Below the pieces are notes generated by a model. The model was not told the DNA's origin, made no database searches, and was given only the letters and a program-made list of their open reading frames with translations. DNA of 64,000 nt. Origin: Akebia trifoliata. Taxonomy: Eukaryota > Streptophyta > Magnoliopsida > Ranunculales > Lardizabalaceae. A program made the translations under genes and the position numbers. Numbering within the stretch: the first letter of the stretch is position 1; each line of letters opens with the position of its first letter. The stretch is taken from assembly GCA_017979445.1 (NCBI GenBank), contig CM030716.1:10601974-10665973 (forward strand), written 5' to 3'. Below, in pieces: positions 11,035 to 22,961 of the stretch.

Positions 11035-11370
11035 AAAAAAGAGTTAAATATTTTAATATTTATAAATTTTTTTTTTTTAAATTATCAAAAACGAATTATG
11101 TAGTGAACAATCCAGTATTTTAATGTGTTAAAATACATTACTTCACTAAAAATGCCCTTCAAATGACTAAAGCTCTGAAGTGTCTAGCGTTTAAATAGTT
11201 TGCTTTAACACCCGCAAGTAATATTTAGCATCCATTTAAAACACCAGACAGTCCAATGAGTTACTAAAATGCTGGACTATCTAACGACTAAATTTGTTTT
11301 TGATAATTTTTGAAAAATCAGAATTTTTATTTTATTTTATAAATATTAAAATATTTAACCCTATTTTAGT
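11035..11370. mobile_element. MITE in dioxygenase intron 1
   Basis: Left arm GAGTTAAATATTTTAATATT, then ATCAAAAACGAATT. The right arm repeats this inverted (AATTTGTTTTTGATAATTTT, then AAATATTAAAATATTTAACC). The arms are about 60 bp. The centre has an inner inverted pair around CCAGTATTTTA and TAAAATGCTGG. Boundaries are approximate. Confidence 0.65.
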
Positions 11371-11394
11371 TATTTACCCTTCTTTCGTTTGTTC

Positions 11395-11482
11395 TTATTT
11401 CTTTATTTTTTTTATTTTTTTTATTTTTTTTATTTTTTTGTTTTTTTATTTTTTTGTTTTTTTATTTTTTTATTTTTTTGTT
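11395..11482. repeat. T-rich simple repeat
   Basis: Imperfect (TTTTTTATTT)n and (TTTTTTG)n tract close to the 3' splice region. It is low-complexity, and open frames across it are not genes. Confidence 0.8.
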
Positions 11483-11594
11483 TTGAACTGTGATAATTAC
11501 ATTCTTTGACAAATTCAAACAAATCCTTGATTTGTAGAGATAATTAATTTTCTAAGAACCTCTCCCCCTAAGGATAAAAGTTTTTAATTTGTAG

Positions 11595-11916
11595 GGAAGT
11601 AATAATGGAGTACTCAAAGCATGTTATGAAAATGGGGATGACATTGTTTGAGTTACTATCAGAAGTTCTCAATCTAAACCCCAACCACCTTAAGGACATG
11701 GAATGCACCAAGGGACATTCGATTCTCTATCACTACTATCCAGCATGCCCTGAACCAGAACTTACAATGGGCACTAGCAAGCATTCAGATAATGATTTTC
11801 TTACTATTCTTCTACAAGATCACATCGGTGGTCTCCAAATTCTTCATCAAAATCAATGGGTAGATGTCCCTCCCATGCATGGAAGTCTAATAGTTAACAT
11901 TGGAGATCTTCTACAG
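11595..11916 (+). pseudogene. Dioxygenase exon 2 (Fe ligand half, HxD)
   Basis: Starts after the acceptor TTTGTAG. With the AG left by exon 1 it continues the frame as R-E-V-I-M-E-Y-S. It contains [34 protein letters not shown], the iron-binding HSD of [24 protein letters not shown] and NIGDLLQ, in the expected family order. It is open throughout. The donor is CAG/GTATAT. Confidence 0.9.
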
Positions 11917-12233
11917 GTATATTCTTTGTTATAAGCTTATTCCATATAATCACATTTTATTGATTACTTAATAATTTATTATTCATGAATTTATAATATA
12001 GTTTCTACATTGAAAAATATTATTATTATTAATTTGATGCTTGTGTTAGTAAGGTTATTCAGATAGAATTACCATTGAAATTAACCATTCTTCAAGCATG
12101 ATTTATAACATTATACATGTTTCCCGCGCACCTACAAAAAGGAAAGATTATGAAACATTATACATGTTTTGTCATGAAATTTTTACTGTCTTTTAACTTA
12201 TTTTTATTTTGTTGTATTGTCGTCTCGTTACAG

Positions 12234-12479
12234 CTTGTCTCAAACGAAAGGCTTAAAAGCGTCGAACATAGAGTACGTGCCAACCATATAGGCCCAAGAA
12301 TATCTGTGGCGTGCTTTTTCTACAACATTCAAATCTCAACAAAGATCTCCCCTATCAAGGAGATGTTATCAGAAGAAAATCCCCCCTTATATAGAGAAAC
12401 CACAACAAAGGAATTCATGGAATACTACCGGGCAAAAGGACTAGATGGGAACTCTGCTCTGAAACATTTCAAGTTGTAA
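12234..12479 (+). pseudogene. Dioxygenase exon 3 (distal His, RxS, C terminus)
   Basis: Starts after the acceptor GTTACAG and continues as [14 protein letters not shown], with the distal iron ligand His in EHR. The 2OG-binding arginine is in [10 protein letters not shown]. The tail [26 protein letters not shown] and the TAA at 12477-12479 match the normal end of the family. The exon is undamaged. Confidence 0.9.
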
Positions 12480-13830
12480 TCGACATTGATAAAAAACTAT
12501 GATCACACATTTGGTCGTTGAGATAGATAACAGATGATTCATTGCCGTTATTTCTATTTTATATGTGAACATCTATATGTAGCTCACTTATTAATTTAAT
12601 CAAACACCTATTGAATATTTTACCAAACACCTTGTTTACCACACCTTCCAAGACCTTGTTTAATGATGGCAATGAAGAATAACCCAACTAATAATAGCAA
12701 ATGCAAAGAAGATAAACAACCACAAAAGAAAACGTAAGAACACAATATCCACAATACTAGATTTTATGTAGTTCACCCAAAGATTATGTCCATGGAGGTA
12801 TGAGTATTGGAGCTCGATTTTACTATGAAGAAAACAAGACAAATCGATACAAGAAATCACATCTATTACTTAACTTCACCTTCTTCTAAATCTCAATTTT
12901 CCCAAACCTCTCAATCTCTCCTCTCTTGAGTTTCTTTCTTTCTCTATTCTTTCCTTTATAACTTAGACTTGAAGTTAGATTTCTTTTCAACAAAAGAAAA
13001 CAAAACCCCTTTCACAAGCACCACATAAGTAGGTCACTTACATAAATTACAAGCTCAACCTAAATTATCTTGGTCTGACCCAAAAAACACACATATTTGG
13101 ATCGAACCAAATTGATTTTGACTCATACTTCAATAATTTCAAGTAAAAAACTTGTACACACTTATGTGTAGATTCAAACATTCACGTTTGATTTGGAGTT
13201 ATATGCTTAAATTCACGCTGTCACTATACTCTTTATATAGATTTTCATGAAACCCTACTTCCTAATGTTGAGAGGGTCATTGAATGAAAGTATTTAATTT
13301 AGTTGTATACCTCTAGCATATGGTTGAAGAAATTTCATAGTTAAATTATTGGGATGACAAAAGTGATGATTTAAAGGTCAATGGGTACAATAAGAAATGC
13401 CCTTAAATGCCATTATATTGAATTGGTTGAATGGTATTTTCGAGGCTCTTAGCCAACATTTGACGAGCCACAGCTCCTCTTTTTTCAAGAATCCATACAT
13501 CCCTTATCAGTGTATGGATAGTTATCTCTCGAGCACAGGTTTAGGTTCGGCCTCAATGGGAAAATAAAATAAAGCACCTAACAATGCATCTTCATAGACC
13601 AAGAACTACAAGATCACCCCATAATGAAAGGGGTGACGTAAATCTCTTTGTTGATAAAATTACCCTTCTTAATATTATCTTCAGTTTTCAGAAATAATTT
13701 CAATAACAAAAGATGTAGTTATAAACAAAATTGAATGGAGGGACACAGAGAGTTTAGCCAACCCTAAATCTCTCAGACGAGGAACTTCAATGATGATTAT
13801 GAAGATTTTTTCTTTGATTTTCGCTCATTA
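12480..13830. other. Intergenic region downstream of the dioxygenase
   Basis: No gene is recognised. About 12657-13060 (GATGGCAATGAAGAATAA, GTTCACCCAAAGATTATGTC) has the flavour of an old LTR/TRIM leader, but I find no partner repeat in the window. The rest is AT-rich. Confidence 0.4.
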
Positions 13831-14256
13831 AATTAAGGGACCAATGAGTTGCACATCACCTAGAACCGGTTGCACTTTATCACTTCAAAAAAAATTTGCA
13901 TTCCACAGTAATGACTGCACTCCAAAAACAAACAAACAAAATTGCATTGCATTTCTTTGTCTTCTTCTTGAAAATTATAGAGGAACACAACACCAAAACA
14001 TCAAAAACTCTATATTCAATTTTCAAAGCTACATGATCTACAAGTAAGGTAATAATCTAATGAAGCTCCTGCTAATGATAGATTTGGTGTAAAATCTACA
14101 AGAGGACTCCTACCAATGATGGGTTCTTTATCTATAGTACTTTGTTGGGATTTAACAAGTAGGGATAGGATGAAAATTAAAAATAAATAAATAACATTTT
14201 TTTAGGTTGGAGTGCAATCGATACTAGGTCATGTGCAACTAATCAGTTCCTAAATT
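13831..14256. mobile_element. MITE of the GTTGCACAYCACC family, copy 2
   Basis: Left AAGGGACCAATGAGTTGCAC, right the inverse form (TCATGTGCAACTAATCAGTT). Same family as 1832-2193 and 40202-40628. The copies differ in internal sequence but share the termini. Confidence 0.7.
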
Positions 14257-14303
14257 AATCGGAGTTACTATTTTGTATGTAATGCTTCAATCTGTATTTT
14301 TAG

Positions 14304-14415
14304 GAGAGTTGCCATTGGCACCCCAATTTTTACTTATTACACCCCAATTAAAAATAAAGAAAATAAGCTAGTAGTTGAGCATAAGTAAAAGTTGGGGTGC
14401 CAATAGCAGCTCTCT
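14304..14415. mobile_element. Small MITE with GAGAGTTGCYATTGGCACCCC ends
   Basis: About 112 bp hairpin. The left arm GAGAGTTGCCATTGGCACCC is the near-complement of the right arm GGGTGCCAATAGCAGCTCTC. A half-copy lies at about 40160-40195, and related sequence surrounds 1785-1830 and 2400-2435, often just outside copies of the GTTGCACA MITE family. Confidence 0.7.
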
Positions 14416-14468
14416 CATCTTTTTGCTTAGATTTTTATTTTTTTGGGTTTAAGATTTTATATGAGCCT

Positions 14469-16078
14469 TGTGGACACGGGATTTTCAATATTTTAAAACA
14501 TCCCTCCAATTTGGGGTGTTTTGGAGTCGCCACCATTCAAATGCGGAATTGGGTGTGAATGGTCACCCGAATTTGTATTTTTTGAAAAACATGTCATTTA
14601 GACATTTGATGACTCACATATGGATAGAGCATATTTGGTCCAACCTTGATTCAAGGTAAGGGGGTCCATTTATGGAGTAGGGAAGGTGTTAGGCACCCTA
14701 CTCCATCCACGTAATGTGGTAACCTCGGATTCGATTTTTTTTTTTAAATAAAGAAAATAAAAAAAAAATAAAAACATTTGATGTGTGCCCTCAAGTGTGA
14801 GGGGCTTTCGATATAGATCCAAATCATTGAGGGCACCCTTATGAAGAAGGGGCCCTTTGGTGATTTAGACCATAGTGGTGTGTGCAAATGTGTGGAGAAA
14901 AGGAAAGTAGAAGAGGGGGGTTGAGGGGGGTGTTCCTTTTGTCAACCCACCTTGACCTTCCTTGACTTCCTTTAACCTTCCTTGACTTCTTCTTCTTTGC
15001 TTGATTTGTTTGAGAGAAGGTTGAGAGTTGAGAGTTGAGAGTAGAGTAGGAGTAGAGAGTTGAGGTGAGTTGTGGTTTTTTAGAGATTTTTTTGTCAAAT
15101 TTTCATTAGTTGTTATAAGGGGAGAATGGGTGGGTTTTTATAGAAGTTGGAGGGTTATTTTAGGGGTATAATGGGGTGAAGAATTGAGAAGTGATAGAAT
15201 GGTATGGGGTTTAAGAGAAGGGTGGGTGTAATTTGATGGAGGTTGGAGGGTATTTAGGGAAGGAGGGTTAAATGGGTTGTTTACAACCCAAATGGGTTGG
15301 ATCCAACCCAACCCATTTAGGTTGAGTGTTTGGTGAGGGGAATTGATGAGAGTGGTTGAGAGGATGAGATTGTTTAAAGGGGGTAATTAATTGGTGGTTG
15401 TGATTAAGTGGTGTTTGATTTAAGAGAATGGAGGATTTAAGAGGGTGGTTGATGATATTTTGGGAGGGTGAGGGAGATGATGACATGTGTCAAAGTGGGT
15501 GGAAATGAAGGGTGGAGATGAGTTGATGGGAAAGGATGAGTGTTTGATTTGAGAGGATGGGTGTAGGTGTAAGTTGTAGAGATGAGTTTTGTAGGAAATG
15601 ATGGGAGTAGATTAGGGGAGGGTGATAGGTTATAAGTATTTGATTTGAGAGAATGGATATGATAGGTTAGGGTAGAGTTATGGGTTGAATTAATTTTTGG
15701 AGGGAAGTAATGGAGTTGGTTGGTTGGATGAGGGAGGTGGAAGGGGGTGATGACATGTGTCATATTGGGTGATTGGTTGTGATGTTGGGCTTAGGTAGAG
15801 AATTGGGCTTGGGTAATGTGTTGGGTTGAGTTGAATGGGCTTGGGTAGTGGGTAGGATAAGGATGGGTTTAGACTTGTATTGGGTTGGATTGATGAATGT
15901 AGGAGGGTGATGAGGTGTTGGGCCCATGGGCCACGTGAAAGGCCTTGGGCCGTTTATTAAAAATAAGATGACAAAATTTATTGGATTTTTGGTAGGTTTG
16001 GGCTTCGGAGCCAATTTCGATTTTTGCTATTTTTGGGGCACTTTGCGTCGAGGGCCCGCTCAAATTTGGGTGTCTACA
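14469..16078 (-). repeat. 3' LTR of Tat element
   Basis: 1610 bp. On the plus strand it starts TGTGGACACGGG and ends GGGTGTCTACA. The G-rich plus strand gives long antisense frames rich in Pro, Ser and His, which I do not consider genes. Confidence 0.95.
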
Positions 16079-16093
16079 GCTGCCCCTCTTTGC
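16079..16093 (-). other. Polypurine tract of Tat element
   Basis: Minus strand CAAAGAGGGGCAGC abuts the 3' LTR. Elements A and B have nearly the same tract. Confidence 0.85.
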
Positions 16094-16499
16094 AGGATTT
16101 GCGTGCAAAGAACTGCAAAGAATAGACGAAACCCTGATTTGTACGGGCCCGAGGATTTTGCTCAGACAAGTTTTGAAAATACTGATTTGGTTTGATGAAT
16201 TTGATGGTAAGAAGTGGCTACCCAAGCACGGGGTCTGACAGGGTGAGCCTTTTGATTTCCTCGACCTCGTGGCGCGGAGCTCTTGTGAGGTCTCGGATTT
16301 GTGGTAGTTTAGAGAAAAACTTTGAAACGGGAGTTTTCTAACAAGTCTTGGACAAATGAGTTGAGCTTTTGCAAAAATACTGTTTTTCGATTTTTTTGAT
16401 TTTTTTGATTTTTTATTTTTTCGAGATTTTTTTTATTTTTTATTTTTATTGATTTTTGATTTTTTTTTTTTTGTAATGATGCATTTGATTCTCAATGGT

Positions 16500-16812
16500 G
16501 CAAGCAATATGATTGTTAACAGTTGCCACAGATCTAAGAGAGAGTTTTGCTGTTGCTGGACCACATGCAATATGGTTGTTAACAGTTGTCACTGATCCAA
16601 GAGAGAGTTTTGCTGTCGCTGGACCACATGCAATATGGTTGTTAACAACTGTCACTGGTCCAAGAGAGAGTTTTGCTGTTGTTGGACCACATGCAATATG
16701 GTTGTTAACAGCTGTCACTGATCCGAGAGAGAGTTTTGCTGTCGCTGGACCACATGCAATATGGTTGTTAACAGCTGTCACTGGTCCAAGAGAGAGTTTT
16801 GCTGTTGGAACA
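16500..16812. repeat. 63 bp tandem array in Tat 3' region
   Basis: Four to five copies of a 63 bp unit; CCACATGCAATATGG recurs at 16561, 16624, 16687 and 16750. Because 63 is a multiple of three, frames stay open on both strands. I treat these as spurious. Confidence 0.9.
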
Positions 16813-18714
16813 CAAGCTAATCCCCTCGGTATGTTGTTTACAATACCTTACAAAGAAACTCTCTCAAGTAGAAATCAGAGGTGGAGGGACTTTGAAATTC
16901 TGCTGTCATCACTTGAAGGGCTCCATTGTAGTTTTCTGCTAACCCGTTGATACGACCTCAAGAGTCGTTGCTCTTGAAACAATGATGGGTCAATGATTCA
17001 CATCTATAAGGATCTCAACAAGGTTAATGTGATTCATGATAACAATGGCAGTTTCTCGAGGAGTTTCTGACTTCAATCCAAATGGTTTTGGCCCAATTCC
17101 CCTCGGAAATGTTTGCATGTACTCATCTTCACTTAGAATGATCAAGGTTATGTACCTACAATGGTTTTCCTCAGTAGGCCCGGCGATTGATCTCAAGAGA
17201 AGCTTGCTTAGGGTCCTTGTTTTAATGCCTTCGGGTCTTACCTGGTGAGTCATGATGCTTTGGATGCTGAGGTAGTGGTGATGAGGCAAGCTGCTCGAAT
17301 CCATACCTTGGAAGAGAGATTTTTTTTTTTTACTTACTCGGCCTCAGGTGTATCTATTGCTTTGGAAAACATGAAGTTTGAGTAAGTCCTAGATTTTTCA
17401 TCACTGGCCAAAATAGTAATTTTGAAAGTATTTGAATTTTTGGTGATTTGTCTTTGTCGAATTGATATTGTAGATCCAAAATATGAAGACTTTTTGAAAA
17501 ACCTTTGTTATCTCGATGATATTGGTGCTTTTGCCAACACTGAGGACATAGATGTCAGCAGTTCTCAGGCTCTTTTTAGAGTCATCCCCAGTGCCCCAGT
17601 ACTGGGTGAATATCGATCGAGCAATGGGACTTAGGATTTTGGAAAATTTTTCGCCGTTCACAGTTTATACTCATGCGGGCCAGGAGTTTTTTTTTTTGTT
17701 TTTTGTTTTTTTTGTTTTTGTTTTGTTTTTTTTTTGTCCCCTTATTGCCCCTGGTGCCAGTTACGGTTTTCACCAGACCCGGTTTCCACATTTTTGCGCA
17801 TCGATGCCTTTTTGGGTTTTCATCGTGCCGGTGGTTTTGATCTTGCCATAATCTGATTTTTTTACTCATAGCGCCCTTTCGGGTTTTCACTATGCCCTTT
17901 CAGACTATGCTTGTATTTTTTTGGATTTTTTCATTACAGATCTTATTTGGAGCCTCTGCGTCTTTGTGGCTTGGTGACTCAAGTTGAGCTGCGAGATCGG
18001 CGACTCTACTCTTGTAGTGGCACTCTTTCTTGAGTAACAGATCTAGATTCCCTTCTCGAGTTTGCTGACGACTATTCGTGGCTAGGCAACTCAAGTTGAG
18101 CCGCGAGATTGGCTACTCTACACGTCGAGTACTCTTTTTTTTCGAATTTCCGACCCAGACTCCCCTCTCGCGTCTTCCAACGACTAATAAGACTTGAGGA
18201 CCAGATCAAGCTGCCAGATCATTGGTGCTGCCATCGTCATTATGATGCCTTAGAACATTCCCTGATCCGAAAGGACTTTTAATGGGACGAAGTGTTGGCT
18301 AAGGCTGTGTGTAGTGGAAAGATACAAAAAAGGTTAAGGTCTAAGTTTATCTGAAGTGGGCTAGACATGGGGTTCATCTATTTTTGTTTCGAAAAGGTGA
18401 TCTATGTCTCCTCCCAGCGTCTCTCGAACTTGTTTAGGCTGGAGATTTGGGTCGAGCTTAGATCAAGTGTCCGAGTTTGCTTGGATTTTTTTGATTTTTT
18501 TGTATTTTTAGCCGTTCACAGTTTATCCTCATGCGGGCCAGGAGTACTTTGACTTTTTGATTTTCTTCTCTTTTTTTTTTTTTTTTTTTTTGTAACGTTG
18601 ACTTGCCCCAGTCTTGGGTTAAGAAATGAATGTGATGGCTCAAAGGGGTTGACTAGGGTTAGATAGTTTGTTTGGGATAGCAAAGATGGCCTTTCGTCAT
18701 CTCAGGGTCAGATC
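16813..18714 (-). other. Tat element 3' untranslated region
   Basis: Between integrase and PPT. It contains T-rich tracts (17687-17740, 18570-18593). GCCGTTCACAGTTTAT plus CTCATGCGGGCCAGGAGT recurs as a direct repeat at about 17652 and 18508. A duplicated segment of about 120 bp (CTCAAGTTGAGCYGCGAGAT) occurs at about 17968 and 18086. No protein family is recognised. Confidence 0.6.
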
Positions 18715-19479
18715 TCAAGCGTAGTATTTTTTAACGATGTCAGCATTGATCGGCTGAGGGAAGATTTGTCCGTCCATTTCTGTAAGGATCAAAGCTCCTC
18801 CCGTCATTACCTTCTGCACAATGAATGGTCCCTCGTAATTTGGTCTGAATTTTCCCCTAGCATCTTCTTGTATTGGTAAGATCTTTTTCAAGACCAGGTC
18901 TCCTGGTGAGAAATTTCTAGGTTTGACTTTCTTGTTGTAGGCCCGTGCGATTCGTCTTTGATAGATTTGGCCATGACAAATAGCTGCGAGACGTTTTTCC
19001 TCTATCAGATTTAGTTGATCAAATCGGGCTTGAACCCATTCTGTTTCATCCAACTCTACTTCCTTTAAGATTCGGAGGGAGGGAATCTCAACCTCGACGG
19101 GTAAGACTGCTTCCATTCCATACACCAATGAGTACGGAGTTGCCCCAGTTGAGGTTCGAAATGAAGTCCGATAAGCATGAAGAGCGAAAGGCAACATGTC
19201 ATGCCAATCTTTGTAAGTGACTGCCATCTTTTCGATGATTCTTTTGATATTCTTGTTGGCAGCCTCAACTGCTCCGTTCATTTTGGGTCGGTAAGGTACA
19301 GAGTTGTGATGAGTGATCTGAAAGTCCTCGCACATCTTGATCATATCTCTATTCTTGAAATTCTTGGCGTTGTCGGTTACCAAACCACTAGGGAGTCCGT
19401 ATCTGCAGATAATGTTGTTCTTGACAAACTTCAGAACACTGCTCTTTGTGAATTGGCATAAGAGGCTGCTTCTACCCAT
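18715..19479 (-). pseudogene. Tat integrase, core and C terminus
   Basis: Catalytic core with the second D in GLVTDNAKNFKN and the E in NGAVEAANKNIKRI. It continues with YRTSFRTSTGATPYSLVYGM, PVEVEIPSLRIL, the GDLVLKKI SH3-like region and NYEGPF, and ends in ADIVKKYYA plus TGA, the usual Tat integrase end. It overlaps the preceding N-terminal part in another frame, so one frameshift lies near 19431-19479. Confidence 0.9.
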
Positions 19480-19691
19480 TTCGTAAAATAATCGATAGCG
19501 ACCAGGATGAAGCGGTGCCCATTTGAAGCTTTTGGCGAAATCTGTCCAATAACGTCCATGCCCCAGAGTGAGAAGGGCCAGGGAGTAGTCATGTTGTGCA
19601 ATTCTGATGGTGGCGCGTTGATCTTATTGGCATAGATCTGGCAGAGGTGGCATTTACGGACGTGTTGATAACAATCACTTTCCATGGTTGT
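19431..19691 (-). pseudogene. Tat integrase, zinc finger and first Asp
   Basis: Contains CYQHVRKCHLCQIYANKI (second half of the H2C2 finger; the His pair HGGVCGHHMNGH is just upstream in the previous frame) and the first catalytic region WGMDVIGQISPK, then AIDYFTKWVEA. It is separated from the RNase H frame by a TAG at 19692-19694 where relatives have Trp (GYYW-TTMESDC), another single G-to-A change. Confidence 0.88.
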
Positions 19692-21300
19692 CTAGTAATA
19701 TCCCATTCTCATGATCTTTTTAGCAAGCATGTGACCATTCATGTGGTGTCCGCAGACTCCACCATGCACTGTTTCGATCAGTCGTTTTGCTTCTATTTCT
19801 GCCACACATCGGAGTAACACTTCATGATGTGACTTCTTGTACAGAATGCCATTGCTCATGAAGAATTGGCCTGCTAGCTTCTGGATAGTCCTTCGATCGT
19901 TAGACGTTGCGTCTGATGGGATAGTTCGATCTTCGAGATAGGCTTTGATGTCTGAATACCATGGTTTTTCTTCAGATTTTTCAACTTCGACGGGTAGGCA
20001 GTAAGCTGGCTCGTCTTGAAGTCCAATCTCAATAGGGTCAATGACTAAGTCCTCTGAGATACTGATCATGGAAGCGAGCGTTGCTAGTGCATCAACAAAT
20101 TGATTCTTGGCTCTCGGCATATAAGTAAATGAGATTCTATTGAAGCGTGAGCTTAGTTCTTCTAGATACTCATGGTAGGGGATCAATCTTTGCTCTCGAG
20201 TCTTCCATTCTCCAGTCGTCTGATAGACCACTAAGCTTGAATCTCCGAAAACGTCGATCTCATCTACCTCAAGATCTAATGATGCTTTCAACCCTGCTAT
20301 GCATGCTTCGTATTCAGCCTCGTTGTTGGAACATTGGAACTTCAGTCTGATTGCAATTGGCACGTGAGACCCATCTGGTTTGATCACGACTGCTCCTATT
20401 CCGTTTCCCTTCTGATTCGTCGCTCCGTCAAAGTACATTTTCCAGCCTGGTTCTTCATCATCGTCCTCCATTTCTGTGAGCAATATGGCTTCATCAGGAA
20501 AGTTTGTCTTCAATGGTTCGTAATCAGGCAATGGATGCTCGGCTAAGTGGTCGGCGATGGCTTGCCCTTTGATGGCCTTTTGAGTGACATAGGTGATGTC
20601 AAACTCAGATAATAGTAATTGCCATTTCGCAGTACGACCCGTTAGTCCTGGTTTTTCGAAGAGATACTTGAGAGGGTCCATTCGAGCGATGAGCATAGTC
20701 GAGTAGCTGAGGAAATAGTGGCGTAGTCGTTGAGATGCCCATACCAGTGCGCAGCAAGTCTTCTCGAGTGCCGAATACTTTGCCTCATAATCAGTGAATT
20801 TCTTGCTGAGATAGTAAATGGCTTGCTCTTTTCTACCTGATTCATCGTGTTGCCCCAGTACACAGCCCATAGACGTTTCTTGCACCGAGATATACATTAG
20901 TAAGGGTCGTCCTGGCGTAGGAGGAACCAAAACTGGTGGATTGAACAGATATTTCTTTATCTTTTCGAAGGCTTCTTGACAATCCTGGTTCCATGCTTTT
21001 GGCGTATCTTTTCTGAGCAGCTTAAATACTGGTTCACAGATAGGCGTGAGTTGTGCGATGAATCTGCTGATATATTGTATTCTACCCAGAAATGCTCGGA
21101 CATCCTTTTCTGATACCGGTGCTTTCATTTCAAGAATGTACTTGGTCTTTGCTGGATCTATCTCAATGCCTCTTCTACTGACAATGAAGCCCAATAACTT
21201 GCCTGATGTTGCCCCGAATACACACTTTGCTGGGTTGAGCCTTAAGCTGTATTTCCTTAGCCTGTCGAACAACTTTTTCAGATTTACCAGATGGTCCTTC
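19692..21300 (-). pseudogene. Tat RT thumb, degenerate RNase H and archaeal-type RNase H
   Basis: Begins in RT connection sequence (LNPAKCVFGATSGKLLGFIV). The first RNase H lacks the usual first Asp (YISVQETSMGCVLGQ), as in other Tat elements. It is followed by KQAIYYLSKKF-like motifs, then WQLLLSEFDI and IADHLAEHPL. A second, archaeal-type RNase H follows with MYFDGATNQKGNGIGAVV, NNEAEYEACIAGL, FGDSSLVV and NQFVDALATLA, giving a complete D-E-D-D set. The tail includes an IN H2C2 His pair. Open for 526 codons. Confidence 0.92.
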
Positions 21301-22158
21301 TATACCAGATTTAGCGATCATGTCATCTACGTAGACTTCCATTTCTTTATTGATCATGTCGTGGAACAAAGCTGTCATTGCGCGCTGATAAGTTGCCCCT
21401 GCATTTTTAAGCCCGAATGGCATGACTTTGTAATGAAAAGTGCCCCAGGGTGTAATGAATGATGTCTTTTCTTGGTCTTCTTCTGCCATTTTTATCTGAT
21501 TGTACCCGGAGAACCCATCCATGAATGAGAACATACCATGCCCTGCTGTGCTATCGACTAGAGTGTCGATGTGAGGTAATGGAAAATCATCCTTAGGACT
21601 GGCTTTGTTCAAATCCCGATAGTCGACACACATTCTTACTTTCCCGTCCTTCTTTGGTACCGGAACGACATTGGCTAGCCATTCGGGGTACGTGGAGACT
21701 GCGAGAAATCCTGCTTGAAACTGTTTCATTACTTCGTCTTTGACTTTGAGTGTCCACTCTGGCTTGAGCCTTCTCAACTTTTGCTTGATCGGCTTGCTCC
21801 CAGGTGCGATTGGCAACTTATGAACAACAAGATCCGTGTCCAAACCGGGCATATCTTTGTAGGACCAGGCGAAGATGTCTTGATAGTTACGCAGTAGTTC
21901 AATCATTTCTTCCTTTTGCTGAGGGGTTAAGAAGGCTCCGATTTTTACCACACGTGGGTCATCTTCAGTGCCACGGTTAACTGAGTCTGTATCCTCGATG
22001 TTTGGCTGAACACCTTTTTCGTGTCGTTCTAACATGTCCTTGATTTCTTTAGGAGGGTATTCCACTTCGTCCTCAGACTCTTCTTCAATTCCCATGAGGT
22101 CGAAGTCGAGTTCGAGATCGAAGTCATACTCGTCCTTTTCATATTCTGTTCTGTCCAA
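21175..22158 (-). pseudogene. Tat reverse transcriptase, N-terminal part
   Basis: Starts at an ATG at 22158 with an acidic leader, then EDDPRVVKIGAFLTPQQ and DIFAWSYKDMPGLD, the segment that normally follows protease in Tat polyproteins. RT motifs: KKDGKVRMCVDYRDLN, FSFMDGFSGYNQIKM, MPFGLKNAGATYQR and the catalytic YVDDMIAKS. After the YVDD motif the frame shifts by one base (about 21290-21300) into the next segment, so the last 40 or so residues of this frame are spurious. No protease or gag precedes it. Confidence 0.9.
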
Positions 22159-22159
22159 A

Positions 22160-22460
22160 GGTCAATCCGATTGAAACAAATCCCTTAAATTCTGTGAAAA
22201 CTCTTTTTTTTGGTTTTTGGAATATATCTGTTTTTTTGAGATTTTGAAAACTTTTTGATTTTTTTTTTTGAAGACTTTTTGATTTTTTTGATTTTTGAAG
22301 AATTTTTGATTTTTTTGGCTTTTGAATGCTATTTTTCGGACATCTGAAATAAGAAGAACAATCATGCATTAGTAAAGATAGGGAGCCCTCAAAACAGTCT
22401 TTACCCGAGGACGAGGGCTCGTTATGATCCTCGGGCAAACTGATGTCGCCTAACAACGTT
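22160..22460 (-). repeat. Lys/Gln-rich low-complexity tract 5' of Tat pol
   Basis: Plus-strand GATTTTTTTGATTTTTGAAG-type repeats, which read on the minus strand as NQK/KK-rich peptides. Probably non-coding simple repeat. The short block 22370-22450 is more complex but unrecognised. Confidence 0.6.
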
Positions 22461-22604
22461 TTTTTTTATAGAGGCTATGGTAGCCTCAAGGGTTAGAGGG
22501 AACTCTTCCCAATTGTTCAGAGTCTCCCCTTCTCTGAGGGGACGAATGAGATGTGAAAGTGATGTGTTGGATGATTTGATTGGTGGTTCGTCAGCGTGGC
22601 GCTA

Positions 22605-22961
22605 GATTGTTTGAGAAAAAAGAATTACATCAGCACGAAGCTGGCATCGACACGGAGTCGGTAAAGCATTTTGAAAGAAATGTCATCAGCACGGAGTCGG
22701 TAAAACAGTTGAAAAGAAATTACATCAGCACGGAGCTGGCATCGACACGGAGTCGGAAGAACATTTTGAAGAGAAATTACATCAACACGGAGCTGGCATC
22801 GACACGGAGTCGGTAGAACAGTTTGAAAAGAAATTACATCAGCACGGAGCTGGCATCGACACGGAGTCGGGAGAACATTTTGAAGATAAATTACATCAGC
22901 ACGGAGCTGGCATCGACACGGAGTCGGAAGAACAGTTTGAAAAGAAATTACATCAGCACGG
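22605..22961. repeat. 57 bp tandem array, left fragment
   Basis: Six or so units of CATCAGCACGGAGCTGGCAT plus CGACACGGAGTCGG and a variable A/T-rich joint. This is the left part of the array that continues at 33850; element A split it after CACGG. Confidence 0.95.

Larger units (their letters stand above)
9829..11594 (+). other. Dioxygenase intron 1
   Basis: Donor GTATGTGATG right after the retrotransposon TSD and 8 exon bases; acceptor TTTGTAG. It contains AT-rich sequence, a dispersed repeat at about 9890-10150 (repeated CAAAATTCATGG-like motifs), a MITE at 11035-11370 and a T-rich tract at 11395-11482. No gene lies inside. Confidence 0.8.
3450..12479 (+). pseudogene. 2-oxoglutarate/Fe(II) dioxygenase, ACC oxidase homologue-like, disrupted
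   Basis: Three-exon plant 2-ODD gene of the ACC-oxidase-homologue type (resembles the At1g06620 group; soluble oxidase using Fe(II), 2-oxoglutarate and O2; substrate unknown). Exon 1 is 3450-3984 plus 9821-9828, exon 2 is 11595-11916 and exon 3 is 12234-12479. Splice sites AG/GTATGT, TAG/G, CAG/GTATAT and CAG/C all join in frame. The C-terminal half keeps the iron ligands (HSD in exon 2, EHR in exon 3) and the 2OG-binding RIS motif, and ends in HFKL as in relatives. Three lesions disable it. A one-base shift lies between the ATG at 3450 and the conserved frame, which is visible from about 3478. A TAA at 3904-3906 replaces a Gln that is normally followed by APAANW. A 5.8 kb LTR retrotransposon is inserted at 3984. 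Confidence in the family is high; a functional full-length product is not expected. Confidence 0.9.

Noticed and set aside
15268..16225. Pro/Ser/His-rich minus-strand frames, repeated at 39195-39990
   Set aside because: These lie in the two LTR copies of the Tat element. Their conservation is explained by LTR duplication, and the frames overlap each other.
16446..16950. Frames on both strands across 63 bp repeats
   Set aside because: Tandem repeat artefact in the Tat 3' region; no family resemblance.
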